Position numbers and translations under genes: made by a program | From: RUG695 sp050943135 | GTDB taxonomy: Bacteria; Planctomycetota; Planctomycetia; Pirellulales; Thermoguttaceae | DNA: 64,000 bases | Reading direction: 5' to 3' | Assembly (NCBI GenBank): GCA_050943135.1 | Contig: JBMNOP010000003.1 | Location: forward strand, 62,001 to 126,000 | In this document: in pieces, positions 1-8,089 of the stretch | Numbering within the stretch: position 1 is the first letter of the stretch | How the letters are laid out: every line of letters begins with the position of its first letter | Notes under the pieces: generated by a model | What the model saw: only the letters and a program-made list of their open reading frames with translations | Database searches by the model: none | What the model was told of the DNA's origin: nothing

Positions 1-1
1 T

Positions 2-217
2 GCTGCCAATGTGACGACGAAAATCGTCGCGGCCGAATCGTCCGACGGAGTGGGAAGTTCGATGCTTGTTACAGAGCGTCAACTGACCATCGAACAAGCC
101 GCGAAGACATCCGAGTCGATCAAGGCCGCTGACTTGGAGAAAGCCGCCCTCAAAGAGAAAGAGGAAAGCGTTAAGGCACGCCTCAACGAGCTTTATCCTC
201 AGGATTCGCCTGAGTAG
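2..217 (+). CDS. C-terminal end of an unrecognised protein (5' truncated)
   Basis: The reading frame is open from base 2 to the TAG at 215-217 and gives 71 residues. A GTG at 11 exists, but the frame is open to the window edge, so this is most likely the tail of a gene that starts upstream. The tail is rich in Ala, Glu and Lys with alternating charges (for example KAALKEKEESVKARLNELY), consistent with a helical or coiled-coil end. No family can be named. A strong hairpin with a T-run follows 22 bases after the stop, supporting this as the true end of a transcription unit. Confidence 0.55.
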   Translation, partial: AANVTTKIVAAESSDGVGSSMLVTERQLTIEQAAKTSESIKAADLEKAALKEKEESVKARLNELYPQDSPE

Positions 218-239
218 TTTCCGGAATAGTACGTTTCTA

Positions 240-268
240 ATGCCCCTGATTTTTCCGGGGCATTTTTT
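240..268 (+). terminator. Rho-independent terminator
   Basis: ATGCCCC at 240-246 pairs with GGGGCAT at 257-263 around a 10-base loop, and a T-run follows at 263-268. It lies 22 bases after the stop of the first partial gene and before the next start at 354. Confidence 0.8.
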
Positions 269-353
269 GATCCCCCGAATAATGGGAAGATACCCGCTTG
301 GTAGCCGCCTATGTCGGCTTCCATGCGGATCGGTTAGAAGGCTGGGGTATTCT

Positions 354-1237
354 ATGGATGCGAAAGAGAATACATCCTTTCCGACCCGGAAATATCTTAG
401 CGAACTTTTCAAGGAATACCAGGATTTTTTTGAGTCAGAAGAAGATTTTCGGCATACGGTGCGCTCTGGCCCGTCTGCCCGAAATGTGGTTGCCGCAGGA
501 CGGTTCGCTGTCCGGTTTGTAGGCGGGTCGATGATCTTTTTCCTCCTGCCGATGTCGACTTCTGGAGCGAAATGGACGAAACGTCGGGCCGTTTTTCCGA
601 ATCGACGTCCACCGTGCGAAAGTCTGATCTTTCTTGCGACTGCGGCGGTTCCTGTGGCTGTGCACACTCAACAGAGTTGCCGAAACAAAGCGACACTGCG
701 GTTCTTTCGGTAGCTGAGAGTCTTCCTGATCTTTTCGCTGAATCCGGCAGAGATTTCGGCGAGAAACCAAAATGTGCCGAAAACAGAGGTTGTGCATTTG
801 ACCGAAATGGTACATTCCTGGTTTCCGGGACTCACTCGGAAGGGACTCCTTCCGAAAATTTTGCATCAGCGAGTGATTCGGTCTTTACCGCCAAAACATT
901 TTCTGTTTCAACACCGAACTACCACCGTGCAACGATGACAACTCTCGATATAATTCCCGGAACAAGCACCGCTGTCCAAGAGTTTATTCAGAGATTCTCA
1001 AAACCGGGACCTCGATTGGTAACCTGTCCGACTTGCGATGAGCCTTTCGTTCCCACGTATCTTTCTGTCTGTGAGGAGTGCGGTTATACGTTCGGGGGGA
1101 GTTCCGACGACGGCCAAACGACCGAACAAGATGATGCCCAGGAGGATGTTTCTACTTCGGGAATGCTCCTGATGGCGGGCGTACTCGTCGTTCTGACAAT
1201 CATGTTGGCGCTGTTGCTCGTTTTTTTCGTCAGATAG
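354..1237 (+). CDS. Zinc-ribbon, single-TM protein with apparent frameshift
   Basis: Two frames appear to form one gene. The frame from ATG 354 reads as a plausible acidic N-terminus (MDAKENTSFPTRKYL, then EYQDFFESEEDF). A second frame is open from 434 to the TGA ending at 1237. It begins with a zinc ribbon (CPKCG, then RCPVC at about 476-520) but has no ATG, GTG or TTG before that motif; its first ATG is at 572, after the zinc ribbon. Joining the frames needs one extra base or two fewer between about 434 and 470. The C-terminal part holds a Cys-rich patch (CDCGGSCGC), a second ribbon (CPTCDEPF ... CEECGY) and one C-terminal TM helix, so the protein is probably tail-anchored. The break may be a sequencing error, a real mutation or recoding. 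Function is unknown. Confidence 0.55.
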
Positions 1238-1572
1238 AATTGACAGGTCGCTGGAATCAAACCGTAATCGTTAGGATTCGGTACCAGGTATTCCGTGGAA
1301 TCGTGTGATTTGCGGAATTTCCTTCTCAAAGCCTTTTGGGATTCAAGCGGTTTTCCCAATTATCCCATCTTTCCAAGTTTCAGGGTTCTCGATGGTAAAA
1401 TCTAATGATCCAGGAAACTTTAACGAATTGCTGGAATTTAACGAGACTTGAGCCGATAACTATCGGTAGAGGTATTTTAGTCGGCTCGGCCTGACCGTTG
1501 TCGCCCCCGTTGGGGTGTTGTGTGGTCTGCTTTGCCGGTGAATGTTGCTCCACCGATATAGAGATAACAGCC
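1238..1572 (+). other. Intergenic leader of the TPR gene
   Basis: No convincing gene lies here. It holds a candidate promoter at 1240-1268 and two overlapping inverted repeats at 1450-1487 (GAGCCGA with TCGGCTC, and CCGATA with TATCGG inside). An in-frame GTG at 1498 could extend the downstream gene, but the added residues are not signal-like. Confidence 0.45.
1240..1268 (+). promoter_or_regulatory. Candidate sigma-70 promoter
   Basis: TTGACA at 1240-1245, a 17-base spacer and CGTAAT at 1263-1268 (four of six matches to the -10 consensus). It starts just after the stop of the zinc-ribbon gene and would give the TPR gene a leader of about 300 bases. No experimental support. Confidence 0.35.
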
Positions 1573-3264
1573 ATGACGAATAGACTATTATCGTTCTGTT
1601 TGACAGGATTTACTTTTCTGTCAACCTGTAGTGTGACCTATGGCATCAATCCGATGCAGAGCCCCGTTCCCGAACAGGCAGGCAGCGCGATGATTTCTGG
1701 AGACGATGCCCGATCTGCTGCATCCTATACTGCAGTGGCGAGTCTTTCAGAAGTAGGCTCGCAAACCGGTGAAGAGGGACTTCTCGCACAAGCCGAACGA
1801 TACTACCAGTTGAAGCGTTTTTTTGAGGCCGAAAAGATTTACAACCAGTATGTCAGCCAAAATGCTCAGTTGGGAGTTTCTTCTGATTTGGCCCTTGCGT
1901 ACCATCGGCTCGGCCTGATTGCAAAAAAGCGCCAGCTCTACAATAAAGCACAAGAATATTTGATTATGGCGATTAAGAGCGACCCGACCAAAAATCCGCA
2001 GATTACACTTGATCACGCGATCATTCTTTACGACATCGGTGAATATAAGAGAGCAAAAAACTTTTTTGAATTCCTCAATGAACGTTATCCGAATCTTGAG
2101 GAGGCAAAAATCTACCTTGGAAAAACTCTCTTGGAAGTTGATCCTGGAATTGAGGTTCTTCCGCTTCTCGAGGCCGAAATGGGTCGTATCGAGGCCGGCG
2201 AACTGTTAGCTGCCCGTTGTCGTGAGGTCGGAAAAGTCGAAGATGCCGAAAAGATCGAGGAGATGTTCTTCAACGAGAAGGTGAAAGCAGATCAGATCTT
2301 CTTCTCATCGGCTGAATCGGCGATCCCTCTTCCGGACAAGGCTGTCGTAGATGTTCCGCAACGTCATGCCCCTCGAAACGCCGAAATCGTTTCACAAGAT
2401 ACGCACATTTCATCTCGGAAGTCTGAGGCTCTCGCTGCCATAATGTGCCTCGAAGTACCTGAAAACAATAAAGAAGATGGTTTTATGGCTTTTCCGGGCT
2501 TTGACGGTGCGAACATGTTAAACGACTCCATCTTGGCTACGCCTGCCGCGGTTTCTCCGATCGATTCTTCCTTTGCCGCAGCACAGGGAGTGGCCGAAGC
2601 CCTGGCCAGAAAAGAACCGACCGAACGAAACTTTGTCGTTGAGAAGCCGAATTCTTCTCAAAGTCCGGTTTTCGGTGGATATCCCGGTTTGGCAATGAAT
2701 GACGACGACGGAAAAACGATAGAGCCGCGCGATAATACCTATGCTAATTCGTTATCGATCGATGGGAAAGCTTCTGGCCTGTATATTCCGGTGGACAAGA
2801 TGTCCGAATTCGAAGGCGTTTCTGATACCTCCGAAGAAGATTACGCCGGATTTGATGGTTATCTTCCGCCATCAATTCCCAGATCGAAACAAATCGGGGT
2901 TCCGATCTTGAATACTGCGAACGCATCCAGTTTAGACTCCGCTCCGATTCCTGATTTTACCTTTGTTTCCGATCTCTGCTCGACGAAACCGGAAAAGATC
3001 GCTTTGGAAGTTGTTGCCCCATCCGCGCCGACTTCCTCGGAGGTCTCTCAGAAAAACAGATCCCGTCGCCTTTCGAGCGAAGAAAAGCTTCAGATAGCAG
3101 AGCAAGCCGGTGCGAAGATTACCTATTTGACTCCAGAGGAATATAACCATGAAATCGCGACACGTGCCGGGAAGGTTGTCCGGCATGCCGAAGAGAAAAT
3201 CTTGAAGAGTAATTTGGAAGAGAATCAAAAGCAAGAACTTTTTCAAAAAATCTTTGGGAAGTAA
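1573..3264 (+). CDS. Exported TPR-repeat protein
   Basis: The protein is 563 residues from ATG 1573. This start is chosen because it gives a signal-peptide-like N-terminus (MTNRLLSFCLTGFTFLS followed by small residues). Tetratricopeptide-type helical repeats span about residues 60-200: AERYYQLKRFFEAEKIY, ALAYHRLGLIAKKRQLYN and AIILYDIGEYKRAKNFFE are typical helix-turn-helix units. The rest, about 200-500, is Ser/Pro/Asp-rich and probably disordered. The C-terminus is charged and helical. It is likely a periplasmic or cell-surface scaffold, but no partner is evident. The next genes (nfnAB) are metabolically unrelated and separated by a terminator-like hairpin. Confidence 0.8.
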   Translation: MTNRLLSFCLTGFTFLSTCSVTYGINPMQSPVPEQAGSAMISGDDARSAASYTAVASLSEVGSQTGEEGLLAQAERYYQLKRFFEAEKIYNQYVSQNAQLGVSSDLALAYHRLGLIAKKRQLYNKAQEYLIMAIKSDPTKNPQITLDHAIILYDIGEYKRAKNFFEFLNERYPNLEEAKIYLGKTLLEVDPGIEVLPLLEAEMGRIEAGELLAARCREVGKVEDAEKIEEMFFNEKVKADQIFFSSAESAIPLPDKAVVDVPQRHAPRNAEIVSQDTHISSRKSEALAAIMCLEVPENNKEDGFMAFPGFDGANMLNDSILATPAAVSPIDSSFAAAQGVAEALARKEPTERNFVVEKPNSSQSPVFGGYPGLAMNDDDGKTIEPRDNTYANSLSIDGKASGLYIPVDKMSEFEGVSDTSEEDYAGFDGYLPPSIPRSKQIGVPILNTANASSLDSAPIPDFTFVSDLCSTKPEKIALEVVAPSAPTSSEVSQKNRSRRLSSEEKLQIAEQAGAKITYLTPEEYNHEIATRAGKVVRHAEEKILKSNLEENQKQELFQKIFGK

Positions 3265-3395
3265 CATGTAATATTTTGATGCCCCCCTATGGTTTTGACG
3301 AGACCGAGTATAATACTATCCCGGGCGGGGGTTTTTCGGATGAGGCTTTCAGCCGTCTCCCATTGGCATATTAGCGCAGCGGCAGAGCAGATCGG

Positions 3396-3423
3396 AGGAC
3401 TCGGAAGAGTCCTTCTGTTTTTT
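3396..3423 (+). terminator. GNRA-loop hairpin with T-rich tail
   Basis: AGGACTC (3396-3402) and GAGTCCT (3407-3413) form a perfect stem around the tetraloop GGAA, followed by TTCTGTTTTTT. It is a good intrinsic terminator for the TPR gene, or an attenuator ahead of nfnA, which starts 38 bases later. Confidence 0.65.
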
Positions 3424-3460
3424 ACGGCGTGTTTGTTACTCGCTTAGCAGAGGTGTTCCT

Positions 3461-4294
3461 ATGGTTCCGATTATTTCAAACCGGGAAGTTGCCCCGAATA
3501 TTTATGAAATGGTCGTCGAAAATAAAGTTCTGGCTTGTCGGGCAAACGCAGGTCAGTTCCTCATCGTGATGGCCGATGAATACGGAGAACGTATTCCTCT
3601 AACAATCGCAGACTACGATGCCGAGAGCGGTATGATCACGATGGTCATTATGGCAGTTGGTACTTCGACACGCAAGTTGGTGAAGCTCGGTGTCGGTGAT
3701 TCACTCTATGCGATGATCGGTCCGCTGGGCAACGCCAGCGAAATCCAAAATTTCGGAACGGTTGTTCTGGTAGCTGGAGGAGTCGGCGCGGCTCCCATGT
3801 ATCCAATTGCCCGCTCCCTTTCCGAAGCAGGGAATCATGTGATTACGATTCAAGGTTCCCGCAGCAAAGAGCTTCTTTTTTGGGTGGACAAACTCGCTTC
3901 GGTCAGTAATGAGCATATTATCACAACCGATGATGGTTCGTTCGGGCGTAAGGCTCTGGTTACCGAGCCTCTTCGCGAGCTTCTCGAGCAAGGTGGAATC
4001 GGGAGTGTGTACACCATCGGCCCGGCCATTATGATGAAGTTCTGTGCCGAGACGGCACGTCCCTTCGGTGTCCGAACGATTGCAAGCCTTAATTCGATTA
4101 TGATCGACGGCACGGGAATGTGTGGTGGTTGTCGTGTCCGTGTCGGTGGCCAAACGAAGTTTACCTGTGTTGACGGTCCAGAATTTGACGCGTTGGCGAT
4201 TGACTGGTCGATTGCGATGGCGCGGCAAAAGTCTTTCTGCGAAGAAGAAAAATGTTCTCTTGAACGCTATATGCAGCTCGAAAACGGTAAATAA
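3461..4294 (+). CDS. nfnA: NADH-dependent ferredoxin:NADP+ oxidoreductase, subunit A
   Basis: This 277-residue protein belongs to the PyrK/SudB-type ferredoxin reductase family. The N-terminal FAD-binding beta-barrel includes GQFLIVMADEYGERIPLTI. The NAD-binding half has the VLVAGGVGAAPMYPIARSL motif. A C-terminal [2Fe-2S] site reads CGGC, then FTCVDGPEFD. It is followed 58 bases later by the glutamate-synthase-small-subunit homologue NfnB, and that pairing identifies it as NfnA rather than PyrK. In characterised NfnAB, subunit A binds NADH through FAD and [2Fe-2S], coupling NADH and reduced ferredoxin oxidation to NADP+ reduction by electron bifurcation. Start ATG 3461 has an AGAGGTG ribosome site. 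Confidence 0.88.
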   Translation: MVPIISNREVAPNIYEMVVENKVLACRANAGQFLIVMADEYGERIPLTIADYDAESGMITMVIMAVGTSTRKLVKLGVGDSLYAMIGPLGNASEIQNFGTVVLVAGGVGAAPMYPIARSLSEAGNHVITIQGSRSKELLFWVDKLASVSNEHIITTDDGSFGRKALVTEPLRELLEQGGIGSVYTIGPAIMMKFCAETARPFGVRTIASLNSIMIDGTGMCGGCRVRVGGQTKFTCVDGPEFDALAIDWSIAMARQKSFCEEEKCSLERYMQLENGK

Positions 4295-4352
4295 CCGATA
4301 CCGCGACCGACTCTGTTTTGATTGTGAACTGTTTGAATAAAGGAAAGTGAAG

Positions 4353-5786
4353 ATGCCCGCACAGTCTTTATCCGGAGAAAAACCCGAAAGAGTCGGCCGT
4401 ACACCAATGCCGGAACAAGACCCTAGGGTTCGCGCCCGTAATTTCAAAGAGGTTCCCCTCGGTTTTACGGCGGAAATGGCGATGCGTGAGGCCAGTCGCT
4501 GTCTCCGCTGCAAAAAGCCTCTCTGCCGCGATGGATGTCCGGTCGGTGTTCCGATTCCCGAATTCTTGGCATTAGTCGCCAGAGGCGATTTTATTGCGGC
4601 TGCCGACAAAATTAAGGAGGCTAATGCGCTTCCCGCCGTCTGCGGCCGTGTGTGTCCCCAAGAAAATCAGTGTGAGGGTCTTTGTGTTTTGGGGAAAAAA
4701 TTCGAGCCTGTGGCTATCGGCCGATGTGAGCGGTTTGTGGCCGACTATCAACGTGAGAGCGGTAAAATCTCGGTTTCGCAAAAGGCTCCTAAAAACGGTC
4801 GAAAGATCGCGGTCATCGGATCTGGTCCTTCCGGTTTGACGGTCGCCGGTGATATGATTCATGCGGGTTATGATGTCATCCTCTTTGAAGCGCTCCACAA
4901 ACCGGGCGGTGTTTTGACGTATGGGATTCCCGAATTTCGTCTTCCCAAGGCCATCGTTGAATCTGAAATTGCCTCTCTCGTGACACTCGGTGTTGAGATA
5001 CGTTGTAATTCCCTGGTCGGCAAAACGATCACGGTCGACGAGCTGATGACTGATAGAGGATTCGATGCCGTCTTCATCGGTGTGGGTGCGGGATTACCGA
5101 TATTCCTCGGAATACCTGGTGAGGACTTAGGAAATGTTTGCTCGGCCAATGAATATCTAACCCGTTCTAACCTTATGAAGGGATATCTCTTTCCGGAATA
5201 TGATACACCGGTTATCCGGGGCAAGAATGTCTGTGTGGTCGGTGGCGGAAATGTTGCGATGGATGCCGCGAGAAGCGCGTTGCGTCTTGGGGCCGATTCG
5301 GTAAAGATCGTTTATCGACGTAGCGAGGCCGAACTTCCCGCTCGTGCCGAGGAAGTTCACCATGCTAAAGAGGAGGGAGTCGAGTTCCTCTTTCTAACTA
5401 ATCCAATCGAGCTTTTACCGGATGACCGTGGGCAGGTTCGAGCAATGCGTATACAAAAAACGGAGCTCGGAGAGCCGGATGCCTCGGGGCGTCGTCGTCC
5501 GATTCCGATTCCGGGAACCGAGGATCAACTTGATACCGATCTGGTGGTGATTGCTGCCGGTTCGCGTGCCAATCCGGTACTGACCCATTATACAGAGAAA
5601 CTTGAGCTTTCGAAAAAAGGTTATATTGTCACCACGTCCACGGGACGTACCAGCAAACCGGGAGTTTGGGCAGGAGGCGATATTGTTACCGGCGCGGCAA
5701 CGGTCATTCTGGCGATGGGTGCGGGTCGTGTTGCTTCGAAAGATATGGACGCGTGGATAAAGTCTGGAAAAGAGAGCTGGGATTGA
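4353..5786 (+). CDS. nfnB: NfnB / GltA-type NADPH oxidoreductase
   Basis: The protein is 477 residues from ATG 4353, which is preceded by AAAGGAAA; a GTG six bases earlier lies too close to that site. The N-terminal part holds Cys motifs for two [4Fe-4S] clusters (CLRCKKPLCRDGCPVG and CGRVCPQENQCEGLC). Next come the FAD dinucleotide fold (AVIGSGPSGLTVAGD), the KPGGVLTYGIPEFRLPK segment and the NADPH fold (VVGGGNVAMDAARSALRLG), then a final FAD motif (GVWAGGDIVTG). With NfnA it forms the cytosolic bifurcating transhydrogenase. Without NfnA it would be annotated as a homotetrameric glutamate synthase small subunit, but no large subunit is present. Confidence 0.88.
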   Translation: MPAQSLSGEKPERVGRTPMPEQDPRVRARNFKEVPLGFTAEMAMREASRCLRCKKPLCRDGCPVGVPIPEFLALVARGDFIAAADKIKEANALPAVCGRVCPQENQCEGLCVLGKKFEPVAIGRCERFVADYQRESGKISVSQKAPKNGRKIAVIGSGPSGLTVAGDMIHAGYDVILFEALHKPGGVLTYGIPEFRLPKAIVESEIASLVTLGVEIRCNSLVGKTITVDELMTDRGFDAVFIGVGAGLPIFLGIPGEDLGNVCSANEYLTRSNLMKGYLFPEYDTPVIRGKNVCVVGGGNVAMDAARSALRLGADSVKIVYRRSEAELPARAEEVHHAKEEGVEFLFLTNPIELLPDDRGQVRAMRIQKTELGEPDASGRRRPIPIPGTEDQLDTDLVVIAAGSRANPVLTHYTEKLELSKKGYIVTTSTGRTSKPGVWAGGDIVTGAATVILAMGAGRVASKDMDAWIKSGKESWD

Positions 5787-5922
5787 CCTCTGGTTTTTCA
5801 GTTTAACTTGACCATTGATTGTTTTGTTGCCTGCTGTGCGACTCATATGGCGGATGGCTTATGTGTATCGTCATGCCCCAAACGTGTGTGTTTTTTACTA
5901 TTCCTTAGTAGGGAGATTTGTT

Positions 5923-7008
5923 ATGATTATTGGTGTGCCGAGGGAAATTAAAAACCAGGAGTTTCGTGTTGCAGCGACCCCGGCAGGTGTCTTTGAGCTT
6001 GCTAAGAGGGGGCATAAAGTCCTTGTCGAAAAAGATGCCGGGCTTACGAGTGGTTTCACAGACGAATCCTATGTCAATGCCGGTGCCTACCTAGCAGACA
6101 CCTCGAAGGAAATCTTCGAAAGAGCCGACATCATCGTCAAGGTCAAGGAACCGTTACCGAGTGAGTACCCCATGATCCGCAAAAACCAGGTCCTTTTTGC
6201 CTATTTTCACTTTGCCTCGGATCTTGAACTACTCAGAGCTATGATGCTTTCCGGCGCGATTTGTATCGCTTATGAGACCGTCCAAAAATCTGACCGCTCG
6301 CTCCCGCTCCTGGAACCTATGTCCGAAGTTGCCGGCCGTTCGTCGATTCAGGTGGGAGTGGCTTACCTCAAAAAGTCCTCGGGTGGTAAGGGGATTCTTC
6401 TCGGTGGAGTCCCCGGTGTTCTTCCCGGAAAAGTTCTTGTTCTGGGGGGAGGTGTCGTCGGTCTGAACGCTGCCAAATTCGCAGCCGGTTTCGGCGCCGA
6501 TGTTGTCGTCAGCGATATTTCGATTCCGCGTCTTCGTCAACTTCACACAATTCTTCCTCCGAATGTCAAAACTCTCTATGCCTCGGAATACAACATCCGT
6601 GCGGAACTTCCCGATGCCGACCTGATCATCGGGGCTGTTCTGGTGCCTGGTGGTAAGACCCCCCACCTGGTAACGCGCGACATGCTTCATCTGATGGAAC
6701 CGGGGACAGTGATGGTCGACGTGGCAATTGACCAAGGGGGGTGTTTCGAGTCATCGCATCCAACGTCTCACGACAACCCAATTTTCATCGAACAGGAAAT
6801 TATCCATTATTGTGTTACAAATATCCCCGGAGTTTTTCCCCGCACCTCGACCCAGGCACTCACCAACGCCACGCTTCCTTACCTGACAACGCTCGCCGAT
6901 ATAGGGTGGGAAAAGGCTTGTGAAGAAGACACCGCGTTGAAGTCCGGCCTGAATGTCATCGACGGTAAAGTTGTTTGTTCCGCTGTCGCAGAAGCCTGGG
7001 ATTTGTAA
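5923..7008 (+). CDS. ald: Alanine dehydrogenase
   Basis: The protein is 361 residues from ATG 5923 (upstream AGGGAG), which gives the family's usual start MIIGVPREIKNQEFRVA. It catalyses NAD+-dependent oxidative deamination of L-alanine to pyruvate and ammonia, or the reverse. Visible are the N-terminal substrate domain with GHKVLVEKDAG and VKVKEPLPSEY, the Rossmann motif VLVLGGGVVGLNAAK, and the conserved end VTNIPGVFPRTSTQALTNATLPY. The length matches the family. It could balance alanine and NADH in an anaerobe. It stands alone, 136 bases after nfnB. Confidence 0.95.
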   Translation: MIIGVPREIKNQEFRVAATPAGVFELAKRGHKVLVEKDAGLTSGFTDESYVNAGAYLADTSKEIFERADIIVKVKEPLPSEYPMIRKNQVLFAYFHFASDLELLRAMMLSGAICIAYETVQKSDRSLPLLEPMSEVAGRSSIQVGVAYLKKSSGGKGILLGGVPGVLPGKVLVLGGGVVGLNAAKFAAGFGADVVVSDISIPRLRQLHTILPPNVKTLYASEYNIRAELPDADLIIGAVLVPGGKTPHLVTRDMLHLMEPGTVMVDVAIDQGGCFESSHPTSHDNPIFIEQEIIHYCVTNIPGVFPRTSTQALTNATLPYLTTLADIGWEKACEEDTALKSGLNVIDGKVVCSAVAEAWDL

Positions 7009-7111
7009 TTCTTCGTTCTCTTTACTACAATAGACGTAGGGAAAAGATCAATTCGTTTCATTCCTGCGGCCGTTGGGAAAGAGTCGCATGCTGCGATGAC
7101 CATGGAAGATT

Positions 7112-7984
7112 ATGCTGAAAATTGGAATTATCACCGATCTGCAATATGCCGATGCCGATCGGGCGCGCAAAAGAAACTATCGTGCTTCGATTTCCAAATT
7201 TCTAGAAGCTGTTGGCGCGCTCGAAGAAGAAAGGGTCGACGCAATCTTCCATTTGGGTGATTCGTTCGACCGCGACTGGGAAAACCTGACCGTAGTTTCC
7301 GAGTTGTTTCGGGCCGTCCGGCTCCCATTTTATAATTTGCTAGGGAACCACGATTATTTGATTCCCAACGAAAAAAAAGGTGAGGTCAACCGCCTGCTTC
7401 TTATACCTAACAATAAGGGGTATTATACCTTTACCATGACGGATCCGGAGAGCGCAATTCCATGGCGTTTTATTTTCCTGAACGGCAACGAAATCAGTCT
7501 TTATGCTTCACGTGATGAGAACGAGCGTCAGAATGCCCAAAAAGAACGCGAAAAATATCCGCTTGCAGACGGCTCTCTTCCCCATGATTACAACGGTGCG
7601 ATGAGTCGCGCTCAACTCGATTGGCTCGAAGAAGAGTTAAACCGGGCCGAAAAAAGCGGCGAAATGGTCATCGTCTGCAATCATTTTCCGCTTTTTTGTC
7701 AGGGGGGCCCGTCTTCGGTTACGGGCTCTATCCCCCTGGCAAAAATCGCGCCGCTCTATTTTGCTAAGCTTGGCGTGACGCTCTGGAATGCCGAGGAGCT
7801 GTTGGATGTCCTTAACCGCCATTCCGATTTGATTAAAGGATACTGGGCCGGACATCTTCACGAAGGTGCCTATGGCGTCCTGAAAGGTGTCCCTCACATT
7901 ACGTTTCGTGGTATCGTCGAGGCCGAGCCGAACGCGTGGGCTGTCATGGAAATTCATGGCGGTGAGGTAATCGCCAACCTATAA
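7112..7984 (+). CDS. Metallophosphoesterase, ADPRibase-Mn-like
   Basis: This 290-residue calcineurin-type phosphoesterase carries all the metal-binding motifs: TDLQYAD, HLGDSFDRD, LLGNHDY, CNHFP and GHLHEG. The DxQYAD motif, followed by an Arg/Tyr-rich stretch, resembles manganese-dependent ADP-ribose/CDP-alcohol diphosphatases, so hydrolysis of a nucleoside diphosphate derivative is plausible but not proven. There is no signal peptide, so it should be cytosolic. A GGAAGAT ribosome site precedes ATG 7112. It converges with rpoD on the other strand. Confidence 0.8.
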   Translation: MLKIGIITDLQYADADRARKRNYRASISKFLEAVGALEEERVDAIFHLGDSFDRDWENLTVVSELFRAVRLPFYNLLGNHDYLIPNEKKGEVNRLLLIPNNKGYYTFTMTDPESAIPWRFIFLNGNEISLYASRDENERQNAQKEREKYPLADGSLPHDYNGAMSRAQLDWLEEELNRAEKSGEMVIVCNHFPLFCQGGPSSVTGSIPLAKIAPLYFAKLGVTLWNAEELLDVLNRHSDLIKGYWAGHLHEGAYGVLKGVPHITFRGIVEAEPNAWAVMEIHGGEVIANL

Positions 7985-8089
7985 AACACCGCTGCTGCGC
8001 TGTAAGCGTGTTACGAGAAAACGAGAGGCGCGAAACGGAGCACCGAATCTCTTTTTGCACCTCTGGCCAAGGGATTGGCGAGACGCTTG

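Noticed and set aside
240..713. 157-codon frame across the terminator and zinc-ribbon gene
   Set aside because: Only the part from ATG 354 looks coding; the rest runs through the hairpin at 240-268 and then opposes the zinc-ribbon frame.
3309..3314. TATAAT upstream of nfnA as a promoter
   Set aside because: No acceptable -35 lies 16-18 bases upstream, and a terminator-like hairpin follows, so the match alone is not enough. TATAAT at 31009 and 36160 was set aside for the same lack of a -35.
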